Positions 35,002-43,544 are shown, counted from the first letter of the stretch. The stretch: DNA of 64,000 nucleotides from Latescibacteria bacterium UBA6620 (GCA_002433075.1 DJHM01000061.1:154482-218481); one strand, 5' to 3'. The notes: generated from the letters alone by a model not told the origin. Numbers and translations: made by a program.

Positions 35002-36237
35002 GTGTCCTTCCACCTCCTCCGCCAGGCCCTCGACTCCCGACCTCCACCAAGAATGTGGCACGACCGTCCGCTCAAGGACGGTTACGACGTCGTCATCATC
35101 GGCGGCGGCGCGCACGGACTCGCCTGCGCTCACTACCTCGCAAAAGAACACGGCGTCACCGATGTGGCCGTCCTGGACAAGAGTTACATCGGATCGGGTG
35201 GCAGCGGCCGAAACACGGCCATCGTTCGAAGCAACTACCTGACCCCCGAAGGCGTCCGCTTCTACGACGAAAGCGTCAAACTCTACGAGCAGCTCGCGGC
35301 CGAACTCGAGTTCAATGTCATGTTCAGCCAACGGGGACATCTCACCCTTGCCCACACTGACGGCGCCGTCCGCACCATGCGTCGGCGCGCGGAAGTCAAT
35401 CGCCTCCAGGGCGTCGACTCACGCCTCGTCTTTCCCGACGAACTCGCGCACATCTGTCCTCAACTGGACCTGAGCGAGCACCCCCGCTACCCCATCATGG
35501 CCGCCCTGTATCATCCGCCGGGTGGGATCATCCGTCACGACGCCGTCGTCTGGGGCTTCGCCAACCACGCCGACCGGCGGGGCGTCCACATCCATCAACA
35601 GACCGAAGTTACCGGAGTCGACGTCCGCGACGGGAAGGTCAGGGGCGTAGAAACCTCCCGAGGCTACGTCGCCGCCGAAACCGTCCTCAACGCCACGGCC
35701 GGATGGGGGTCGACCATCGCCGCCATGGCCGGTCTCGAACTCCCCATCGCCACCGCCCCCCTTCAGGCGTGTGTGACCGAACCGCTCAAGCCATTCCTGG
35801 ACGTCGTCGTCGTATCGGGCAGTCTGCACGTCTATGTCAGTCAATCGAGCCGGGGCGAGCTCGTCATGGGGGCGAGTGTAGATCCCTTCGGTTCGTATTC
35901 CATGAACTCTTCGCTCGACTTTGTCGAGGGCCTGGCCGGTCACGTCCTGGAGCTGTTTCCTTTCCTGAGCAAAGTCAGGATTCTCCGTCAATGGGCCGGT
36001 CTATGCGAGATGCCCCCCGATTTCAGCCCACTCATGGGTTTCACGCCCGTCGAGGGGTTCCTCCTCGACGTCGGCTGGGGCACCTACGGTTTCAAAGCCT
36101 CTCCCATCTGTGGCAAGACCATGGCCGAATTGATCGCGACGAACACCACGCCGGACCTGATCTACCCGTTCCGGCTTTCGCGTTTCGCCGAGTTCGATCT
36201 CGTCGGTGAAAAAGGCGCCGCCTCGGTGGGACATTGA
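35002..36237 (+). CDS. mgdA: N-methylglutamate dehydrogenase subunit A (sarcosine oxidase beta-like)
   Basis: A 411-residue FAD-dependent amine oxidase subunit. The dinucleotide motif is YDVVIIGGGAHGLACAHYLAKEHG. GSGGSGRNTAIVRSNY is the flavin-site block, and the end has FLLDVGWGTYGFKASPICGKTMAELI, all as in SoxB. The start is a GTG at 35002, supported by AAGGA upstream and by the family's long N-terminus before the FAD motif. N-methylglutamate dehydrogenase oxidises N-methylglutamate to glutamate plus a C1 unit. After this gene the operon has a 227-nt gap, the only long one in it. Confidence 0.87.
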   Translation: MSFHLLRQALDSRPPPRMWHDRPLKDGYDVVIIGGGAHGLACAHYLAKEHGVTDVAVLDKSYIGSGGSGRNTAIVRSNYLTPEGVRFYDESVKLYEQLAAELEFNVMFSQRGHLTLAHTDGAVRTMRRRAEVNRLQGVDSRLVFPDELAHICPQLDLSEHPRYPIMAALYHPPGGIIRHDAVVWGFANHADRRGVHIHQQTEVTGVDVRDGKVRGVETSRGYVAAETVLNATAGWGSTIAAMAGLELPIATAPLQACVTEPLKPFLDVVVVSGSLHVYVSQSSRGELVMGASVDPFGSYSMNSSLDFVEGLAGHVLELFPFLSKVRILRQWAGLCEMPPDFSPLMGFTPVEGFLLDVGWGTYGFKASPICGKTMAELIATNTTPDLIYPFRLSRFAEFDLVGEKGAASVGH

Positions 36238-36242
36238 ATGAT

Positions 36243-36253
36243 GGGGGGGGGGG
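36243..36253. repeat. G11 homopolymer
   Basis: Eleven consecutive G start 6 nt after the mgdA stop. It is the longest mononucleotide run I see in the window and a likely site of slippage or assembly error. Confidence 0.85.
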
Positions 36254-36335
36254 TTGTCGACAGGGCACCGGGGGGAATCGGATTAAAACGTCGTCTCATG
36301 AGCGACGGTGCCGAGTCCACATCCCCGCGTTCGAT

Positions 36336-36379
36336 CCGGGGGCTCACGCCCCCGGCTATTGACGGTCGCCCCTCCGGGG
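36336..36379. repeat. Two adjacent REP-like hairpins between mgdA and mgdB
   Basis: CCGGGGGC-TCAC-GCCCCCGG at 36336-36355 and GCCCC-TCC-GGGGC at about 36367-36379. Both are compact GC hairpins of the kind scattered in intergenic DNA of planctomycete-like genomes. They are not followed by T-runs, so they may protect or pause the mgd mRNA instead of ending it. Confidence 0.65.
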
Positions 36380-36409
36380 CTAAACCATTTTCCTCCCCGA
36401 GCTCTGCCC

Positions 36410-36460
36410 CCTCCCTGGCTTGCCGTAGCCTCGGTGGAGGCAGCTGCGGTGAAAGGTTTA
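36410..36460. repeat. Dispersed repeat C, copy 1 (supplies mgdB ribosome binding site)
   Basis: CCTCCCTGGCTTGCCGTAGC, then CTCGG, and GGAGGCAGCTGCGGTGAAAG then GTTTA. A second copy with a 14-nt insert lies at 60520-60585. The AAAGG in this copy is placed 8 nt before the TTG start of mgdB. Confidence 0.75.
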
Positions 36461-36464
36461 TGCC

Positions 36465-36725
36465 TTGTTAGTCGTGCCATGCCCGAACTGCGGTCCCCGT
36501 AACGCATCCGAATTCCGATACGCCGGTGAGTATCGTCCCCGACCCCATCCTTCACAGGATGTGACGGACGACGAATGGGCGACCTATCTCTACACAAGAT
36601 CGAACACCCTAGGCGTCCACACCGAGTGGTGGTTTCACACTTCCGGTTGCGGCCTCTGGTTCCTGGCCGAGCGGCACACCAAGACCAACGCGTTCGTAAA
36701 GAGCTACCTGTGGGGAGCGACTTGA
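36465..36725 (+). CDS. mgdB: N-methylglutamate dehydrogenase subunit B (sarcosine oxidase delta-like)
   Basis: An 86-residue small zinc-binding subunit. MLVVPCPNCGPR (Cys6, Cys9) and WFHTSGCGLWF (His58, Cys62) give the four zinc ligands of SoxD. The family usually starts MLLIPCPYCGPR, which supports the TTG at 36465 as the start. A GTG at 36474 would remove three residues. AAAGG for this start lies in a dispersed repeat. It ends 1 nt before mgdC. Confidence 0.87.
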   Translation: MLVVPCPNCGPRNASEFRYAGEYRPRPHPSQDVTDDEWATYLYTRSNTLGVHTEWWFHTSGCGLWFLAERHTKTNAFVKSYLWGAT

Positions 36726-36726
36726 G

Positions 36727-39621
36727 TTGAGTGACCCGACCCCCACGCGTCTTCCTGAGCGACCCGGCGAGATCATCGATCGCACGCGCCAGGTCTCGTT
36801 CACCTTCAACGGTGAGATCTATCCCGCCCATCCCGGCGATACCATCGCCTCAGCCCTGAGTGCGGCTGGTGTCCGAACTTTCAGTCGATCGTTCAAGTAT
36901 CATCGCCCCCGAGGCCTCTTGTGCGGCGCCGGCCACTGCCCCAATTGCTTGGTACAGGTGGGCGATGAACCCAACGTGCGCTCCTGCCAACGAGCGGTCG
37001 AGCAGGACATGGACGTCAATCCTCAGAACGCGTGGCCTTCTCTCGACCAGGATGTGATGTCCCTGGCAGGCCTGGGCGATCGCTTCATGCCCGTAGGCTT
37101 CTACTACAAGACGTTCATGAAGCCGAGCCAGCTCTGGCCGCACTACGAGCAGGCCTTGCGCAACGCCGCCGGTCTGGGCGTGGTCGATCAGGGCACCCCG
37201 TGGGGAGCGTACGACAAGCAGTATCTCCACGGGGATGTCGCTGTGATCGGCGGAGGGCCTTCCGGCATTTCCGCCGCACTCGAGGCCGCGGAAGCAGGGG
37301 CGAACGTCCTCCTCTTCGACAACGGCCCCCAGCTCGGCGGCCACCTTCGGTGGCGCTCTGATTCCGATGATACCTCACGGAAGGACTTGCTTGAGAAGGT
37401 TCAATCTGCCCGAATCGAAGTCTACACCGATACCGATGTCCTCGGCTGGTACCAGGACAACTGGCTTGCCGCCGTTCGAGGCGACCGGCTTTTCAAAGCC
37501 AGAGCGAAAGCCATCGTGTTCGCGACCGGAACGATCGAAGTGCCCACGCTCTTCGACAACAACGACCTGCCCGGTATTCTCCTTGGTAGCGCCGTCCAAC
37601 GTCTCCTCAACCTCTACGGCGTCGCGCCCGGTCGACGCGTTGTCGTCGTCACTGCCAACCGTCACGGGTGGGACCTCGCCGCGGATCTGCTCGCCGCGGG
37701 AGTCGAACTCGCCGCCATCGTCGACGAGCGCCGTACCCGTGACCATCCCGCATCGGTCGACTTGGCTGCGGCCGGCGTGCCGATTTACAACGGTTCCGCT
37801 CTCACCGGCGCCAGAGGAAGAAAAGCCGTCTCTGCCGCCGTCATCTCCGAGATCGACGATAGCGGCAATCCCATCGGGCCCGGGCGCGTACTGTCGTGTG
37901 ACACCATCGCATTGAGCACGGGATGGGAACCCGCGCTCGACCTCCTCTACACCGCCGGAGGCAAGTCGGTCTATCAGGAAAATCGGGCCGAAATGTCCGT
38001 CGATCCGGTCCCCGACGGTCTCTATGTCGCCGGAAGCGCGAACGGCGCGGACCTCCTGCAAGCCCGTGTGGAGGACGGACGCGTAGCAGGACGACTCGCT
38101 GCCGCACACCTCGAGTTGACCGAGCCTCCCCCACAGCAGGAGCTTGATAAACTCGCTCTCGAGTTATCGAAAGAGGAGCGCCGCACCTCCGACCGAATCT
38201 CTGCGCCGGACGGAAAAAAGCGCTTCGTGTGCTTCTGCGAAGACGTCACCGACGTCGATGTGGATACCGCCATTGCCGAAGGCTACGACAGCGTCGAGCT
38301 GCTCAAGCGCTACAGCACGATTTCCATGGGACCGTGCCAAGGCAAGATGTGTTCGGTCAACGCACTTCGTCTCTGCTCGCGGATCAAGGGACAGTCTGTC
38401 CAGGAAACCGGTCGAACCACCTCTCGTCCGCCGACCACACCGGTCTATCTCGGCGTATTGGCCGGACAGAACATGGAACCCGTTCAGGTCTCGTCCATCC
38501 ACGACTGGCATCTCGACCGGGGCGCGAGCATGATGGTCGCCGGCCTGTGGCTCAGACCCGAACACTACGGGGACGCAACGGCCGAGGTGAACAACGTCAG
38601 GAACCGAGTCGGTCTGATCGACGTGAGTCCTCTCGGCAAGTTTCAACTCACCGGACCGGGCGCACCCGACCTGCTCGAGCGACTCTACATCAATCAGTGG
38701 CGTAACCTGCGTAAGGGTCGGGTACGATACGGCGTGATGTGTAACGACGAGGGGGTCGTGCTCGACGACGGCGTCTGTGCGCGCGTCGACGACGACACCT
38801 GGTATCTGAGTACCACTTCGACCGGCGCCGGCACCGCTTTTCAATGGATCCAGTGGTGGCTGCAGTCCGGGTGGGGGGGCAATGTCCACCTCACCGACAT
38901 GACGGAGATCTACTCAGCGTTCAATCTGGCCGGGCCACACTCGCGTGAAGTCCTGCGGAAACTGACGAAAAGAGACCTGGGCAACAAAGCGTTTCCCTAC
39001 ATGCGGATCCGTCGGACCCGGGTCGCCGGGGTGTCGTGCCGCGTCTGGCGAATCGGCTTCACGGGCGAGTTGTCCTACGAGATCCACGTTCCCTCGTCGG
39101 CGGGTCTTCACGTCTGGGAAGCGCTAATGGAGGCCGGGGGAGAATTCGGCATCGCACCGTTCGGTGTGGAAGCGCAGCGCGTCCTCCGCCTGGAGAAAGG
39201 CCATCTCATCGTCGGCCAGGATACCGACGCGATGTCAGACCCGCTCGGCGCAGACATGGCCTGGGCGGTCAAACTCGAGAAACCCGACTTCCTCGGAAAG
39301 CGATCGCTCGAGCGCATCAGCGTGGACGGACCGCATCAACGCCTGGTCGGATTCGAGATGACAAGAAAGCACATCGTCCCCGAGGAAGGTCTGCAGATCG
39401 TAAAGCCACAGGAGAACGGAAAACTCAACATCATCGGCTGGATCAGTTCCTCTCGCTTCAGCCCGACCTTGAAAAAGTCGATCGGGCTCTGCTGGTTGCC
39501 GTCCGACATCGGCAGTGAGCCCGGAGCGACCTTCACCATCTATCAGGACGGACGGCTCGAGGAGGCGCGCGTGCATCACGGCCCCTTCTTCGATCCCGGC
39601 GGCGAAAGACTCAAGAGTTAA
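36727..39621 (+). CDS. mgdC: N-methylglutamate dehydrogenase subunit C (sarcosine oxidase alpha-like)
   Basis: A 964-residue multidomain subunit. Order: an N-terminal ferredoxin-like domain (FTFNGEIYPAHPGDT and CGAGHCPNC, residues about 15-85), an NAD/FAD oxidoreductase domain (VAVIGGGPSGISAALEAAEAG near 168 and ATGTIEVPTLFDNNDLPGI near 265), the SoxA A3 domain (CFCEDVTDVDV near 501, MGPCQGKMC near 535), and a C-terminal GcvT-type folate domain (from about 600, GLIDVSPLGKFQLTGPGA). The folate domain would receive the methyl-derived C1 unit as methylene-THF. The start is TTG with GGGAG upstream. Length is normal for the family. Confidence 0.9.
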   Translation: MSDPTPTRLPERPGEIIDRTRQVSFTFNGEIYPAHPGDTIASALSAAGVRTFSRSFKYHRPRGLLCGAGHCPNCLVQVGDEPNVRSCQRAVEQDMDVNPQNAWPSLDQDVMSLAGLGDRFMPVGFYYKTFMKPSQLWPHYEQALRNAAGLGVVDQGTPWGAYDKQYLHGDVAVIGGGPSGISAALEAAEAGANVLLFDNGPQLGGHLRWRSDSDDTSRKDLLEKVQSARIEVYTDTDVLGWYQDNWLAAVRGDRLFKARAKAIVFATGTIEVPTLFDNNDLPGILLGSAVQRLLNLYGVAPGRRVVVVTANRHGWDLAADLLAAGVELAAIVDERRTRDHPASVDLAAAGVPIYNGSALTGARGRKAVSAAVISEIDDSGNPIGPGRVLSCDTIALSTGWEPALDLLYTAGGKSVYQENRAEMSVDPVPDGLYVAGSANGADLLQARVEDGRVAGRLAAAHLELTEPPPQQELDKLALELSKEERRTSDRISAPDGKKRFVCFCEDVTDVDVDTAIAEGYDSVELLKRYSTISMGPCQGKMCSVNALRLCSRIKGQSVQETGRTTSRPPTTPVYLGVLAGQNMEPVQVSSIHDWHLDRGASMMVAGLWLRPEHYGDATAEVNNVRNRVGLIDVSPLGKFQLTGPGAPDLLERLYINQWRNLRKGRVRYGVMCNDEGVVLDDGVCARVDDDTWYLSTTSTGAGTAFQWIQWWLQSGWGGNVHLTDMTEIYSAFNLAGPHSREVLRKLTKRDLGNKAFPYMRIRRTRVAGVSCRVWRIGFTGELSYEIHVPSSAGLHVWEALMEAGGEFGIAPFGVEAQRVLRLEKGHLIVGQDTDAMSDPLGADMAWAVKLEKPDFLGKRSLERISVDGPHQRLVGFEMTRKHIVPEEGLQIVKPQENGKLNIIGWISSSRFSPTLKKSIGLCWLPSDIGSEPGATFTIYQDGRLEEARVHHGPFFDPGGERLKS

Positions 39622-39623
39622 AC

Positions 39624-40316
39624 GTGCCGGAATCCTCAATCAAGCTGTCGCCCCTCCATGAGATCGCTCGGGATCTGGAAGCGACTTTCACAGACGTCGA
39701 TCACTGGCGTATGCCGGAGCGGTTCGCTGGCGTGGAGATCGAAACCACTTCGGCAACGACCGGCGTCGTTCTCTTCGACGAAACCGCGAAAGGCAGAATC
39801 CAGGTCGAAGGCGACGCTTCCGACACCGTGTTGACCTCAGCCTTCACGCTCCCGAATCTGGAAGTTGGGGCGGGCACACACCACGACGGAACGAACGTGG
39901 TGCGCCTTCGCCAGGATCTGTTCTACCTTTCCGTGCCACCGGGAGCCGAAGCAGAGACGATCGAAAAGGTAAGAGCTCAAGCTAACGGGTCACTCGTCAC
40001 CGCGACCGACATCACGGACGGCCGTACGGCGATCCGAGTCATCGGTCCCGATGCGCCCACGCTCATGAGCAAAGTATGTGGGTTGGATTTCTCCGAGCCC
40101 TCGTTCCCTGACGGTCACGCGCGACAGAGCAGCGTCGCCAGGACCAACCAACTGATTATTCGTAACGACCTCGGGGGGAACCCTGCGTATTCCCTCGTCG
40201 GGTCACGTTCTCTGGGCGCCTACCTCTGGTCGGTCCTGATGGAAGCCGGGGCTGAATGGGACATCCGACCGATCGGGCGATCCGCTCACCACGAGTTGGA
40301 AAAATCGACCACATAA
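39624..40316 (+). CDS. mgdD: N-methylglutamate dehydrogenase subunit D (sarcosine oxidase gamma-like)
   Basis: A 230-residue subunit with a GcvT-like fold, as in SoxG. VVLFDETAKGRIQVEGDAS, GTNVVRLRQDLFYLSVPPG, TAIRVIGPDAPTLMSKVCGLDF and the late GSRSLGAYLWSVLMEAG are in the order expected. The start is GTG, 2 nt after the mgdC stop. The gamma subunit is poorly conserved, so position in the operon is the main support for the name. It is followed 13 nt later by gmaS. Confidence 0.8.
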   Translation: MPESSIKLSPLHEIARDLEATFTDVDHWRMPERFAGVEIETTSATTGVVLFDETAKGRIQVEGDASDTVLTSAFTLPNLEVGAGTHHDGTNVVRLRQDLFYLSVPPGAEAETIEKVRAQANGSLVTATDITDGRTAIRVIGPDAPTLMSKVCGLDFSEPSFPDGHARQSSVARTNQLIIRNDLGGNPAYSLVGSRSLGAYLWSVLMEAGAEWDIRPIGRSAHHELEKSTT

Positions 40317-40329
40317 ACGGGAGGCAACG

Positions 40330-41658
40330 ATGAACCTCGATCAGGTCAAGGCACTGGCGAACGAGCAAGGCATCGAATTCTTCCTCTGCTCCTTCGTCGA
40401 AATGGGAGGAGCCCCGAAGGCCAAGGTTGTACCGGTCAGCAATCTGGATGAGATGGCCACGGAAGGCGCCGGCTTTGCCGGATTCGCGGCTGGCGAGATG
40501 GGACAGGGCCCGCACGATCCGGACATGGCGAACATCCCGGATTTCCGTTCGCTCACAAGAGTGCCGTGGCGTGACAACATGGCCTGGGTGGCCGGCAACA
40601 TTCAGGTCGAGGGAGAGCCTTTCAACTTCTGTCCCAGGACCATCCTGCAACGACAGCTCGAGAAGGCTGACGCACTCGGTTACACGTTCAACGTCGGGGT
40701 CGAACCCGAATTCATGCTCCTCCACGCCGACGAGGACGGAACCTACCGGCCCTACGACAAACTCGACGTGCTCGGAAAACCGTGCTACGACCTGCTTACC
40801 CTCAACCGCAACCTCGACCTGATGACCACCCTCATCAACCACATGCTCGCGATGGGATGGGGCCCTTACGCAAACGACCACGAGGACGCCAATTGCCAGT
40901 TCGAGATCAACTGGCACTATAGCGATGCGCTGACGACCTCCGACCGACACACCTTTTTCAAATGGATGATCAAGGTTGTCGCGGAGGAGCGTGGACTTCG
41001 TGCGACCACCATGCCCAAGCCCTTATCCCATCTGACTGGAAACGGCGCGCACTTCCACATGAGCCTGTGGGAGGGCGACCGAAACATCTTCCTGAACGAG
41101 GACGACGAAAACGGCCTGTCCCGGGAAGCCTACTGGTTCATGGGCGGCATCCTCGATCACGCCAAGGCCCTCGCCGGCGTCACCAACCCGATCGTCAACA
41201 GCTACAAGCGCCTCGTCCGGAGCGCGCCCGACTCCGGCGCTTCCTGGGCTCCGGTCTACGTCAGCTACGGCGCGTCGAACCGAACGCAGATGGTCCGGAT
41301 TCCTGGACCCGGGCGGATCGAGAACCGAACCGTCGACGGCGCCGCGAATCCCTACCTGGCCTGCAGCGCGCTCCTCGCAGCCGGTCTGGACGGCATCGAG
41401 AAGAAGAAAGACCCCGGATCGCGGAACGACGAGAACCTCTACGAGCTCTCCGCGGCAGAGCTGGCCGATCGTGGGATCGATTATCTGCCCTCAACCCTGA
41501 AGGAAGCGATGGATCATCTGGAAGCGGACGACGTCATCCTCGGGGCCCTGGGCGAGGAGTACGCCGAAACCTATCTCGCAGTCAAACGAGAGGAATGGCG
41601 GCAGTACCATCAGAGCGTGAGCGCCTGGGAGATGGACACCTATCTGCCCGTCTACTGA
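40330..41658 (+). CDS. gmaS: gamma-Glutamylmethylamide synthetase (glutamine synthetase-like)
   Basis: A 442-residue GS-fold ligase that joins glutamate and methylamine using ATP. EGAGFAGFAAGEMGQGPHDPDMA is typical of the GmaS/GlnT branch. GVEPEFMLL has the metal Glu; ANDHEDANCQFEIN and LTGNGAHFHMSLW carry further metal and ATP ligands, and GASNRTQMVRIPGPGRIENR is the substrate Arg region. GGGAGG precedes the ATG. As the last enzyme-coding gene of the mgs-mgd operon it provides the first reaction. Ordinary glutamine synthetase activity cannot be excluded by sequence alone. Confidence 0.87.
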   Translation: MNLDQVKALANEQGIEFFLCSFVEMGGAPKAKVVPVSNLDEMATEGAGFAGFAAGEMGQGPHDPDMANIPDFRSLTRVPWRDNMAWVAGNIQVEGEPFNFCPRTILQRQLEKADALGYTFNVGVEPEFMLLHADEDGTYRPYDKLDVLGKPCYDLLTLNRNLDLMTTLINHMLAMGWGPYANDHEDANCQFEINWHYSDALTTSDRHTFFKWMIKVVAEERGLRATTMPKPLSHLTGNGAHFHMSLWEGDRNIFLNEDDENGLSREAYWFMGGILDHAKALAGVTNPIVNSYKRLVRSAPDSGASWAPVYVSYGASNRTQMVRIPGPGRIENRTVDGAANPYLACSALLAAGLDGIEKKKDPGSRNDENLYELSAAELADRGIDYLPSTLKEAMDHLEADDVILGALGEEYAETYLAVKREEWRQYHQSVSAWEMDTYLPVY

Positions 41659-41679
41659 TTTCGCGCCCAGGATCCAACC

Positions 41680-42360
41680 GTGAGTGACCTGCAGTTCACC
41701 CTGGCCTCCGAAGTCGCCGACCTTGGTGTGGTCTGTGCGTGTCTGCTGATCGAGGGGCTTGAGAACCGATCGAGTTCACCTGCCTTCGATCGGTTTCGCC
41801 AAAGTCGCTTCGAGCGGGCAGCAGAACGATACACGGCCGAGACCGCAATAACCAATTCCACACTAAAGGGCTTTCGCGACCTGCACGACAAAGTGGGCCG
41901 TTCCAATCGAAAGTTTCCCAATTCCTCCGAGCGCCTGCTCGAGGTCTTCCTCCGACGGGGCGCGATTCCTTCGATCAGTCTCGTCGTCGACATCTACAAC
42001 TGCCTGTCGCTCGACACGCTCCTTTCTCTCGGTGCTCACGACACCCGGGAGATCGAGGGTGATATCACTCTCCGGATGACGGATGGAAACGAGCGCTTCA
42101 AACCGCTGGGAAAAGAGGGATTGGAATCGGTACCGGCGGGTGAGTATGCCTATATCGATTCGGGCAACGAGATGCTCTGTCGGATGGAGGTCAGGCAAGC
42201 GGAGAAAACGAAGGTCCGGCTCGACAGCACGAGCTGTGTCTACATGGTTCAGGGAAACGCGAACACCTCTGTCGACTTCGTCAGGCAGACGGCGGATCGA
42301 CTGGTCGAGATGACCAAAGAGTATTGCGGGGGGAAGGAACGAATGTTGTGGGTCGGGTGA
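41680..42360 (+). CDS. B3/4 domain-containing protein
   Basis: A 226-residue free-standing B3/4 domain, the fold found in the beta chain of phenylalanyl-tRNA synthetase. The block LRRGAIPSISLVVDIYNCLSLDTLLSLGAHD is the family signature, with LDSTSCVYMVQGNANTSVD near the end. In PheT the domain is part of the editing region; the role of stand-alone proteins is not well established. The start is GTG at 41680, 21 nt after gmaS, so it is probably the last gene of the methylamine operon. An amine- or amino-acid-analogue editing role is a guess. Confidence 0.78.
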   Translation: MSDLQFTLASEVADLGVVCACLLIEGLENRSSSPAFDRFRQSRFERAAERYTAETAITNSTLKGFRDLHDKVGRSNRKFPNSSERLLEVFLRRGAIPSISLVVDIYNCLSLDTLLSLGAHDTREIEGDITLRMTDGNERFKPLGKEGLESVPAGEYAYIDSGNEMLCRMEVRQAEKTKVRLDSTSCVYMVQGNANTSVDFVRQTADRLVEMTKEYCGGKERMLWVG

Positions 42361-42374
42361 GGGATTACAGAAGT

Positions 42375-42446
42375 GGGCACCCTGAGCGAAGTCGAAGGGC
42401 GACCATCTCGCGAGTACCGACACTTCGACTGCGCTCAGTTTGACGG
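42375..42446. repeat. Inverted-repeat element, GAGTCGAAG family, copy 1
   Basis: Left arm CACCCTGAGCGAAGTCGAAG and right arm CACTTCGACTGCGCTCAG are complementary. It is about 72 nt long and lies between convergent genes. A second copy is at 60397-60469 and a single arm at 28475-28493. It may serve as terminator for both neighbouring operons. Confidence 0.75.
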
Positions 42447-42458
42447 TGTTCTATAATC

Positions 42459-43544
42459 TCATACGCGAAACTGCTCTACTACCTCCGGCTTCGGATCAAG
42501 CGCCAACCCAGGCGTTTCCGGTAGCGTGAGCCACCCGTCTGCGGGCTCCGGCAGATTCTGATACACCGTGCGATATTCCATCCAGTGTCGGTAGTGGAAT
42601 TCCACGCCCCACCCGTTCGGCATCCCCGCCTGAAGGTGCATGTTGTGGGGACCGGACCCATTCCCGTTCGAGATCGGCCGATTGAAGGCCAGCGCCATGT
42701 CTGCGATCGCCTTCGACTCAGTGATCCCGATCTGCGCCACGTTCGGCTGGACGAAGTCGACGATCTCGTTCGCAAGAAACTCCCGGTACACATCACGCAT
42801 CCCCGACGGGTTCGCTGCCATCGGGATGGTAGTCTGCGCCCGAAGGTTCGCGAGCTGCCGGGCATCGTTGCCAATGACCGGTTCTTCGAAGAACTCGATG
42901 TGATACGGTTCGCATAGCTTGCACAAACGCAGGGCGTCGTGAAACGACATGTTCTTCCCCGCATCCATCATCAGCATCACTTCCGGGCCCAACACCTCCC
43001 GAAGCGCCATCATCCTCTCTGCGTCGGCATCCGGATTCGGGACCTCGTAGCGTCCGACGCCCGTCTTCAGCTTCGTGTGACTCCCCTTCACGAGGAGCAT
43101 CGCCTCCTCGACCAGCTCTTCCGTCGTATAGGCGGGGACCATCGACATGCTCGTGTTGGGACCCCCGAGCCCGAACGACACGTAGGCACGAACACGTTCC
43201 TGTGCGCCTCCCAACAGCCGCCATACCGGCACCCCGAGCGCCTTTCCCTTGATGTCCCACAATGCCAGATCGATCCCGGCCAAGGCGGCAGTCGCGCCAC
43301 CGAACGTCTGCGTCAGCTGATGCCAGATCTGGTCCGTCAGCATCGGATCTTCGCCTGCCAGGAAGTCGGCCAGTCGACCGTTGATGAGTTCGACGGACCC
43401 ACCCGTCCTGCCATAGCCGATGATGCCTTCGTCCGTCTCCACCTCGACGATCGTGAGGTTCGCGCTGTTCGGAAGAGGCCGCATAGGGGGCGGCTCCGTC
43501 GGGACGTTCGCGAGGTGTATCGCTTCAACGCGAGTGATTTTCAT
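42459..43544 (-). CDS. Mandelate racemase/muconate lactonizing (enolase superfamily) protein
   Basis: A 361-residue enolase-superfamily enzyme. The base motif is TKLKTGVG (KxK), the first two metal ligands are in MLMMDAGKN (Asp) and EFFEEPV (Glu). The third, usually Glu in AxGE, reads MAANPSG, so Asn or a nearby residue must replace it. NGNGSGPHNMHLQAG holds the late His. Members dehydrate or epimerise acid sugars. It is the last gene of the minus-strand operon from 50573, 41 nt after the DapA-like gene. Confidence 0.87.
   Translation of the reverse strand: MKITRVEAIHLANVPTEPPPMRPLPNSANLTIVEVETDEGIIGYGRTGGSVELINGRLADFLAGEDPMLTDQIWHQLTQTFGGATAALAGIDLALWDIKGKALGVPVWRLLGGAQERVRAYVSFGLGGPNTSMSMVPAYTTEELVEEAMLLVKGSHTKLKTGVGRYEVPNPDADAERMMALREVLGPEVMLMMDAGKNMSFHDALRLCKLCEPYHIEFFEEPVIGNDARQLANLRAQTTIPMAANPSGMRDVYREFLANEIVDFVQPNVAQIGITESKAIADMALAFNRPISNGNGSGPHNMHLQAGMPNGWGVEFHYRHWMEYRTVYQNLPEPADGWLTLPETPGLALDPKPEVVEQFRV

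Noticed and set aside
35002..40316. Plain heterotetrameric sarcosine oxidase (soxBDAG)
   Set aside because: The subunits fit, but they are embedded between mgsABC-type and gmaS-type genes, which together define the N-methylglutamate route. Sarcosine oxidase remains the fallback if the trees disagree.
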